A program made the translations under genes and the position numbers. Shown here in pieces: positions 13,819 to 19,075 of a DNA stretch of 19,075 nt. Every line of letters starts with the position of its first letter. Positions within the stretch are counted from its first letter, which is position 1. The notes under the pieces are model-generated. The model saw only the letters and a program-made list of their open reading frames with translations, did not search any database and was not told where the DNA came from. The DNA is from Bacteroidota bacterium (lineage in GTDB: Bacteria; Bacteroidota; Bacteroidia; Chitinophagales; Chitinophagaceae). The stretch covers positions 1 through 19,075 of the forward strand of contig JAFAAT010000254.1 of the NCBI GenBank assembly GCA_023426425.1, written 5' to 3'.

Positions 13819-16263
13819 ATGAAGCAACTTATCATACTGCTACTACTATGCGGCTGCCTTCAAGCTGACGCACAGCAGATAGCTTCAGCAGAATATTTCT
13901 ACGACACAGACCCTGGTGTGGGCGCGGGAGTACCCATAAGTACCGGGTCGCTTACAGACTCGGTGGATATTACATTCTCCGCACCGATAACAGGACTTAC
14001 CCAGGGCTCTCATGTGATGTACATACGTGTAAAGAACACCGCCGGCACCTGGAGTCTTTATGCCGACCGTGAGTTCTATATCAAAGGAGATGGACAAGCG
14101 GCGACTACACAGATCGTAGCAGCAGAATATTACTTTGATACAGAACCGGGTCTTGGTCAGGGCACTCCAATCTCAGTGGCTGCTGCAGCAGATTCAATCG
14201 ACATTACCACAAACATTTCTACCTCCAGTCTGGATACGGGATGGCACAACCTGTATATCAGGGTGAGGAATGCCGATGGCTACTGGAGTCTCTATGCTAA
14301 CCGCCCCTTCTATATCACCTCGCAGACCACCACACAGACTGCAAGAATTGTGGCTGCGGAGTACTTCTATGATGCTGATCCCGGACTTGGTGCAGGTACG
14401 CCTATCGCCACCGGACCAGCAGCAGATTCGATTGACATTACCACTTCGCTTCCTATCACGGGGCTGGCAGTCGGCACCCATACGCTTTATATACGAGTGA
14501 GGGATAGTCTGGGCCTGTGGAGTCATTACATGGCGGACACGTTCAACATTTGCAACAATCCCACACTGATTACGCCACCCCCTGTAGCAGCATTTCCATG
14601 CCTGAACGGCAGTGCAACTTTCTCAGTGACTGCAAGCGGACAAAGCCTCACCTACCAGTGGAAGAAGAATGGCGTTAACATTAGCGGTGCAACCTCCGCA
14701 ACCTACACAGACAATAGCGTAAGCTATTCAGACACGGGGACATACACCGTTGTAATTACAGGAGTATGTGGAAGCACTACCTCCGCTGGAGTGACTTTAG
14801 GAGTAAATCCAGTGCCGACCATCACTACATCTGTACAGGCTGTAACAGTTTGTCCGGGAGCTCCTGCCAGCTTCTCAGTGGCTGCATCAGGAATGAACCT
14901 TAGCTACCAGTGGAAGAAAGACAATGTCAACATCACAGGAGCTACATCGTCCAGTTATTCGATTCCTGCAGTTGCAGCTACCGATGCAGGTAATTATTCT
15001 GTGCAGGTCACTAACTCTTGCGGAAATGTTACCAGCACTGCAGTTGCACTGACGGTGCAGCCTGTAACTGCAATATCCACGCAGCCTATTAATGACACTG
15101 CGTGCTTAGGCACACCGGCTTCGTTCTCCGTAACGGCCACAGGTGTCAATCTTGGCTACCAGTGGAAGTTTAATGGTAATGCAATCTCGGGTGCAACTTC
15201 AGCAACCTATTCAATACCGTCTGTTGTTGCAGGTGATGCTGGCGATTATACTGTAGAAGTAACAGGAACCTGTGGTGCAAGTGTAACCTCACAGGTTGCA
15301 GCACTTGCCGTTACCACTGTCCCGTCAGCACCCACTACGATCTCCGGACCAGCGGCTGTGTGCGAAGGAAGCAGTGCCAACTATTCTATTGCTTTGGTTG
15401 CTGATGCTGACAGCTATACCTGGACGCTGCCGGGTAGCTGGTCGGGTACAAGCACATCTGAAGTCATCAATGTAACAGCAGGAGCAAATGGCGGGAATAT
15501 AACTGTGACCGCAGACAATGCATGCGGAAGCAGCGTCTCGTCGAGTATTCCGGTTGGTGTATTACCACTACCTGCCACTACAATCACGCCTGCGGGAGCC
15601 ACTTCATTTTGCGATGGCGATAGTGTGGTACTTGATGCACCTGCCAACCTGATTTATCAGTATCAATGGCTGCTGAATGGTACACCAATAGCGACTGCTA
15701 ACAACGCGAGCTATACTGCTGCCCAAAGCGGAAGCTATAGCGTAACTGTAGATGATAATACCTGCAGCGCCACATCTGCTCCAGTCACAGTTACCGTACA
15801 TCCATTGCCCGTACCTTTAATTAACCAAACTGGTTTGGTGCTCTCAACCGGTAGCTTTTCGAGCTATCAGTGGTACAAAGATGGAGTTGCCATCCCTGGT
15901 GCAACTGCCCAGAACCATACGGCGACTGCGAACGGAAGCTATACAGTGGAAGTGGTTGATATGAATGGTTGCCCGGGAACTTCAACCAGCGTTATCGTGA
16001 CCAATGTAAGTGTTCACAGCACTACATCCACTTCCAGAATTGAGGTGTATCCCAACCCTTTCACCAACCAGTTTAAAGTGACTGGTGTGGAAAGAGGATC
16101 GGGGATCTACCTGATGGATGCGGCAGGAAAGAAGGTAGGTGAGTGGACTGCGGAAGAAGATGCTTTGATGGTAACCACTACAGATCTGGCAGCAGGAGTC
16201 TATTTGCTGAAAATTGTTTCTGTTGACGGTGCAACTGAAATAATAAGGCTTTCCCATCGTTAA
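13819..16263 (+). CDS. Large Ig-like repeat protein with T9SS C-terminal sorting domain
   Basis: The 814-residue protein has a signal peptide (1-19), then three near-identical units of about 68 residues (23-88, 98-166, 176-244). Each opens with AEYFYDTDPG or a variant, passes through an ITGL(x)xGxH segment and closes with YIRVRN(x)xxWSxY. Next come three Ig-like units (about 250-331, 333-413, 418-497), each with a YQWKxNxxxISGATS core, a D-x-G-x-Y motif and a Cys pair. A PKD/Ig-like segment (500-580), another Ig-like unit (585-662) and a partial one (665-728) follow. Residues 739-814 (EVYPNPFTNQFKV to LLKIVSVDG) match the type A T9SS sorting tail, so it is exported and surface-anchored or released. 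Binding or adhesion is the likely role; the ligand is unknown. It is probably co-transcribed with the beta-helix gene. Confidence 0.9.
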   Translation: MKQLIILLLLCGCLQADAQQIASAEYFYDTDPGVGAGVPISTGSLTDSVDITFSAPITGLTQGSHVMYIRVKNTAGTWSLYADREFYIKGDGQAATTQIVAAEYYFDTEPGLGQGTPISVAAAADSIDITTNISTSSLDTGWHNLYIRVRNADGYWSLYANRPFYITSQTTTQTARIVAAEYFYDADPGLGAGTPIATGPAADSIDITTSLPITGLAVGTHTLYIRVRDSLGLWSHYMADTFNICNNPTLITPPPVAAFPCLNGSATFSVTASGQSLTYQWKKNGVNISGATSATYTDNSVSYSDTGTYTVVITGVCGSTTSAGVTLGVNPVPTITTSVQAVTVCPGAPASFSVAASGMNLSYQWKKDNVNITGATSSSYSIPAVAATDAGNYSVQVTNSCGNVTSTAVALTVQPVTAISTQPINDTACLGTPASFSVTATGVNLGYQWKFNGNAISGATSATYSIPSVVAGDAGDYTVEVTGTCGASVTSQVAALAVTTVPSAPTTISGPAAVCEGSSANYSIALVADADSYTWTLPGSWSGTSTSEVINVTAGANGGNITVTADNACGSSVSSSIPVGVLPLPATTITPAGATSFCDGDSVVLDAPANLIYQYQWLLNGTPIATANNASYTAAQSGSYSVTVDDNTCSATSAPVTVTVHPLPVPLINQTGLVLSTGSFSSYQWYKDGVAIPGATAQNHTATANGSYTVEVVDMNGCPGTSTSVIVTNVSVHSTTSTSRIEVYPNPFTNQFKVTGVERGSGIYLMDAAGKKVGEWTAEEDALMVTTTDLAAGVYLLKIVSVDGATEIIRLSHR

Positions 16264-16280
16264 TACTTTTCATCGTAAAC

Positions 16281-16320
16281 AAATAAAAGCCGCCTCAATC
16301 CTGGGGCGGCTTTGTTGTTA
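16281..16320. terminator. Bidirectional terminator between convergent genes
   Basis: AAAGCCGCC (16286-16294) pairs with GGCGGCTTT (16305-16313) around a 10-base loop. The plus side continues into TTTGTTGTT; the minus side continues into TTTTATTT. It can end both the T9SS gene and the convergent ATPase gene. Confidence 0.8.
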
Positions 16321-16336
16321 ATTGGGAAAGAGGGGA

Positions 16337-17422
16337 CTACCCTACCTTTACATCTATCAGTTCCTTTCTGAATCCTATTGTAGGTCGTTCCGGCATGCCG
16401 AAGGAACGCTCCTTCATGTTTACGATTTCGGTGACGGTCATTGGCTGGTTGATGATGTGTTTGTGACCGAGATGGCGGTTTAGTTGCTGTGCTTTGGGTA
16501 TGGAGAGTTTTTTAAACTCGTAGCTGGCGATTAACCTTCCCTTGCGCAGCAGTGCCTGATCTACGATGCTCATGTTGCTGTTGAATGTGCATACAATCTG
16601 CACGTTCAGGAAATCAGAAAGCAGGCCGTCGGAGATGTTGAGAAGATTACTGACGGCAGAGTCGCTGCCAGCCTGCCTCTGGGTAATGATGTGCTCTGCA
16701 TCCTCGATAACAAGTACACTGTTGGGGTTGTCGATGAGCAGGCGGACCAGTTCAGGGTTTGCGATCTGGGCTGCCATGTCTGGAGGGATGAAAAGCACTC
16801 TCTTCTTGATCTTTCCGACCAGGTATCTGAGGTAAGTGGTCTTGCCTGTGCCGGGAAGACCGTGCAGTAGTACAATTCCTTTATCGTCTTTCTTATTGAG
16901 CCTGCGGAGGACAGTCTTGTGAACATCCTGGAAATCGTCTTCATAGAACAGATCCAGCTTGATGTTGGTGCGCTTCACATCCATCTTGGTGAGCTCAAGG
17001 CCGTATTCGCCTCTGGTGATCAGGTTTATTTCCTGCGGCTTGCTGCGTCTGTTGCCACGGAGGGAGGTGATGCGGGCAAGCATTTTCTGGTATAGCTCGC
17101 CATGCGGGTTGCTGAAGTAGAACTCGCAGTAGCCATCGCCGAGTTCGAGTACCATTTCTTCATCCACCAGGATGATGGACTCTTCCTTTTCCTGCAGGCT
17201 GTTTTTCTTACTGATGGAGGCGTAGTGGTATTCTGCTTTTATGCTGGTGCCAAATTCCGCTTTGAGGACTTTGAGCACCTTCTCGTGATCCACATTGCGT
17301 ACTACAGTAATGCTCGGCAACCTGTTGAATTTATAGAGGTAGAAAGATTTGCTATCGATAAAATGACGGGAGAACAGATCACCTCTAAAACCGATTTCCT
17401 TTTGCAGCACGTTTTGATCCAT
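16337..17422 (-). CDS. BCS1-like AAA family ATPase
   Basis: The 361-residue protein has a C-terminal AAA module: Walker A GLPGTGKTT (188-196), Walker B LVIED (237-241, then AE), sensor-1 CTFNSN (N281) and a candidate arginine finger LLRKGRL (R293/R296). The Glu-Asp order of Walker B and the RKGRL segment resemble BCS1-type AAA proteins more than ClpX or FtsH. The N-terminal part (1-180) is a mixed alpha/beta region without a recognised domain and no transmembrane segment, so it likely binds a partner or substrate. AAA proteins use ATP to remodel or unfold proteins. It stands alone, convergent with the T9SS gene, so its role cannot be read from neighbours. A near-consensus -7 box (TAGCTTTT, bases 17446-17439) lies 16 bases upstream. 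Confidence 0.85.
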   Translation of the reverse strand: MDQNVLQKEIGFRGDLFSRHFIDSKSFYLYKFNRLPSITVVRNVDHEKVLKVLKAEFGTSIKAEYHYASISKKNSLQEKEESIILVDEEMVLELGDGYCEFYFSNPHGELYQKMLARITSLRGNRRSKPQEINLITRGEYGLELTKMDVKRTNIKLDLFYEDDFQDVHKTVLRRLNKKDDKGIVLLHGLPGTGKTTYLRYLVGKIKKRVLFIPPDMAAQIANPELVRLLIDNPNSVLVIEDAEHIITQRQAGSDSAVSNLLNISDGLLSDFLNVQIVCTFNSNMSIVDQALLRKGRLIASYEFKKLSIPKAQQLNRHLGHKHIINQPMTVTEIVNMKERSFGMPERPTIGFRKELIDVKVG

Positions 17423-17708
17423 ATTCTGATTATGTTTTAAAAGCTAAAGATGCAATAGCTATCCAGACCGGGGTTCCGGACTGATAGATATTAAAATAAA
17501 GTGTCAGATTGTGAATTAAGAGGGGTATGGCAAAGGTATCATTCAGGCGGCTACAGCCCAAATGATTCACAGAGAATTAAACTGCTCATACGTATCAGTG
17601 GGGTGTGGGGCGGCGAATATATTTAACCTGAACCCATGCATGACTGACCCCTGGGGCGGCGGGCTGAAAGCAGGTTTGGGCTAATAAATGGTTGATTGAG
17701 GATGTTCT

Positions 17709-17775
17709 GCCGAAGCGTTGCCGATACCATTGTGATGCTTTGGCGAGGCTTTTGTGAGGCTTTAGCGATGCTTTT
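17709..17775. repeat. Degenerate 11-bp tandem repeat array (copy B)
   Basis: Five or six units of about 11 bp: GCCGAAGCGTT (17709-17719), GCCGATACCATT (17720-17731, one base longer), GTGATGCTTTG (17732-17742), GCGAGGCTTTT (17743-17753), GTGAGGCTTTA (17754-17764) and GCGATGCTTTT (17765-17775). The consensus and orientation match the array at 2808-2851. On the minus strand the unit reads as an S-I-A-K-A-S-Q-K-type peptide, but no convincing gene spans it. Confidence 0.7.
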
Positions 17776-17797
17776 GCTGGTGCGTGGAGGTGAGACA

Positions 17798-17980
17798 TTA
17801 ACAAAAATGGCTATATCTTTCCATAGTTGCCTGCAGACCGAACTCGTCATGAGAGGAGGGACTGAGATAAGGAGACCGGAATACCTGGTCCTCAACGGGC
17901 TTAGGAGGTGCGTCTGAGCATCCGAGTGGGTTCAGGGTAGTGAACAAAGCGATGGCTACCAGTGTGACAAAGGCTTTCAT
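17798..17980 (-). CDS. Possible small lipoprotein
   Basis: A 60-codon frame starting at ATG 17980 begins MKAFVTLVAIALFTTLNPLGC, a good lipoprotein signal with lipobox NPLGC (Cys21), followed by SDAPPKPVEDQVF. The remaining 30 or so residues are low in hydrophobic content and end in a Cys. No family is recognised. The signal peptide is the only real support; it lies between the ATPase gene and the SpoIIM-like gene, beside the repeat array, and could be chance. The wider stretch 17423-18257 (835 bases) otherwise holds only the repeats. Confidence 0.35.
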   Translation of the reverse strand: MKAFVTLVAIALFTTLNPLGCSDAPPKPVEDQVFRSPYLSPSSHDEFGLQATMERYSHFC

Positions 17981-18031
17981 TGATACAGATGGTAAAAAAA
18001 ACAGGCCATGGCAATGCTATGATAATCGTTG

Positions 18032-18060
18032 ATGGTTAACGGTTATGGGTTAACGGTTAA
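18032..18060. repeat. TTAACGG direct repeat with palindromic GTTAAC core
   Basis: ATGGTTAACGGTT is followed at once by ATGGGTTAACGGTT, two copies of a 13-14-base unit in tandem. Each holds the palindrome GTTAAC. They lie about 200 bases upstream of the SpoIIM-like start codon, in a gene-free stretch. Confidence 0.55.
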
Positions 18061-18257
18061 TAGTTGCTGGCTGGACAGCTGGGGGAGTTGGAGGGTGGTG
18101 TTCGAGTGCCAGGTACGCGAATAGTTTTGTTACGAATGAAAGCGCTTGTATTTTCCCGGATAAGATATCATTGAGTCTCGCTATCTTTCCAGAGGAAATA
18201 GAGCCGGGGCAGGCATGTTCCTTGTGACTGCTGAGACCGGAAGCCAAAGTCGTAAGA

Positions 18258-19075
18258 ATGCGGGAGGGGCAATTTATAAAGAAAAACATTGATAGGTGGA
18301 AAACCTACCAGGAGCCAACTGAGGACCCTGATGAGGTTGCCAACAGGTTTATGCACCTGGTTGACGATCTGTCGTATGCGAAGACTTTTTATCCTTTTAG
18401 CAATACCGTCAGATATATCAATAGTCTTGCAGCTAACATCTTCCTGTCGATATATAAGAACAAAAGAGAAAAGAAGAACAGGATACATGATTTTGTAGCT
18501 ATTGATCTGCCGCTGACCGTCCGCAGGCACCACAGAACCTTGCTGTTTACGTTTTTGTTCTTTGTGGTGTTCATTCTGATCGGTGTGTTCTCTGCCATGC
18601 AGGATCAGACATTTGTGAGGGCTATACTTGGCGATGCGTATGTGGACATGACTGAGCGCAACATAGCGAATGGCGATCCGTTTGGGGTTTACAAAGACAG
18701 CAATGAGTTCTACATGTTTGTCCGCATTGCGTTCAACAATATCAACGTCGCGTTCAAATGTTTTGTGCTGGGGATTACACTGGGTATCGGGACTATGTAC
18801 ATGCTGTTTCAGAATGCCCTGATGCTGGGTGTATTCGAGTACCAGTTCTTTGCACATGGGCTGGGCTGGGAGTCGATTCTGGTGGTGTTTATCCACGGAA
18901 CCTTGGAAATCTCGGCGATTGTGATTGCAGGGAGTGCAGGGATGATCATAGGAAATTCCATTCTATTCCCGGGGACATATACACGGCTTCAATCCTTGAT
19001 GACGGGGGCAAAGAGTGCGGTGAAGATAGCGGTGGGATTGGTGCCGATATTTATAGTAGCTGCCATCTTTGAAAG
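18258..19075 (+). CDS. SpoIIM-family (DUF95/COG1300) membrane protein, 3' end outside the window
   Basis: A frame open to the window edge gives at least 272 codons from ATG 18258. The start MREGQFIKKNIDRWKTYQE matches the MRExxFxxxNxxxW opening usual for this family in Bacteroidota. A soluble, helical N-terminal part (1-92) is followed by a first membrane segment (about 94-113), an extracytoplasmic loop (114-160), and further segments at about 163-185, 205-232 and 256-270. The conserved HGTLEISA (213-220) in the membrane part is the family hallmark. In sporulators SpoIIM acts in engulfment, but in non-sporulating Bacteroidota the role is unknown. Relatives often sit beside RDD, DUF4129 and MoxR genes; those would lie downstream, outside the window. 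Confidence 0.9.
   Translation, partial: MREGQFIKKNIDRWKTYQEPTEDPDEVANRFMHLVDDLSYAKTFYPFSNTVRYINSLAANIFLSIYKNKREKKNRIHDFVAIDLPLTVRRHHRTLLFTFLFFVVFILIGVFSAMQDQTFVRAILGDAYVDMTERNIANGDPFGVYKDSNEFYMFVRIAFNNINVAFKCFVLGITLGIGTMYMLFQNALMLGVFEYQFFAHGLGWESILVVFIHGTLEISAIVIAGSAGMIIGNSILFPGTYTRLQSLMTGAKSAVKIAVGLVPIFIVAAIFE

Noticed and set aside
18168..18896. 242-codon minus-strand frame at the right end
   Set aside because: It overlaps the SpoIIM-like gene, whose opposite-strand product has membrane segments and the HGTLEISA motif; the minus frame looks like its shadow.
1..19075. tRNA, rRNA or transposase genes
   Set aside because: Read for tRNA arm patterns, rRNA-like stretches and DDE-type motifs; none stood out, though a tRNA scan was not possible here.

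Overview
The window comes from a member of the Bacteroidota, most likely near the Chitinophagaceae. Three things point there: a protein with a C-terminal type IX secretion (T9SS) sorting domain, a TonB receptor with a CarboxypepD_reg-like N-terminal domain beside a prolyl tripeptidyl peptidase of the Porphyromonas PtpA type, and several exact copies of the Bacteroidota -7 promoter element TAnnTTTG close to start codons. The family-level placement is inference.

Layout. 1-244: C-terminal end of a YebC/PmpR-type regulator with a strong terminator. 371-2673: TonB-dependent receptor behind a perfect 13-bp inverted repeat that looks like a DtxR/MntR-type metalloregulator operator joined to its promoter. 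2674-2935: convergent gap with 11-bp tandem repeats and a GC-rich hairpin. 2936-5535: small envelope proteins (a secreted DNDGD-repeat protein and two lipoproteins) and a membrane fatty-acid desaturase. 5733-7482: a receiver-like protein lacking the phospho-acceptor, then sucC. 7560-9438: a possible gene remnant and a GT-C type membrane glycosyltransferase. 9506-11662: PtpA-like peptidase. 11882-16263: a LuxR-type regulator followed on the same strand by a secreted beta-helix protein and a large Ig-like T9SS protein. 16337-17422: a BCS1-like AAA ATPase. 17423-18257: sparse region with a second 11-bp repeat array, a possible 60-residue lipoprotein and a TTAACGG direct repeat. 18258-19075: start of a SpoIIM-family membrane protein that runs off the window.

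Most of the window is ordinary chromosome: metal uptake, lipid desaturation, TCA cycle and peptide digestion. The parts that look least described are the LuxR / beta-helix / T9SS cassette, with its three N-terminal DPGxGxG repeats, and the 11-bp repeat family seen in two intergenic gaps about 15 kb apart. No phage, transposase, CRISPR array, rRNA or tRNA was recognised. I cannot point to a clear new defence or biosynthetic system here.
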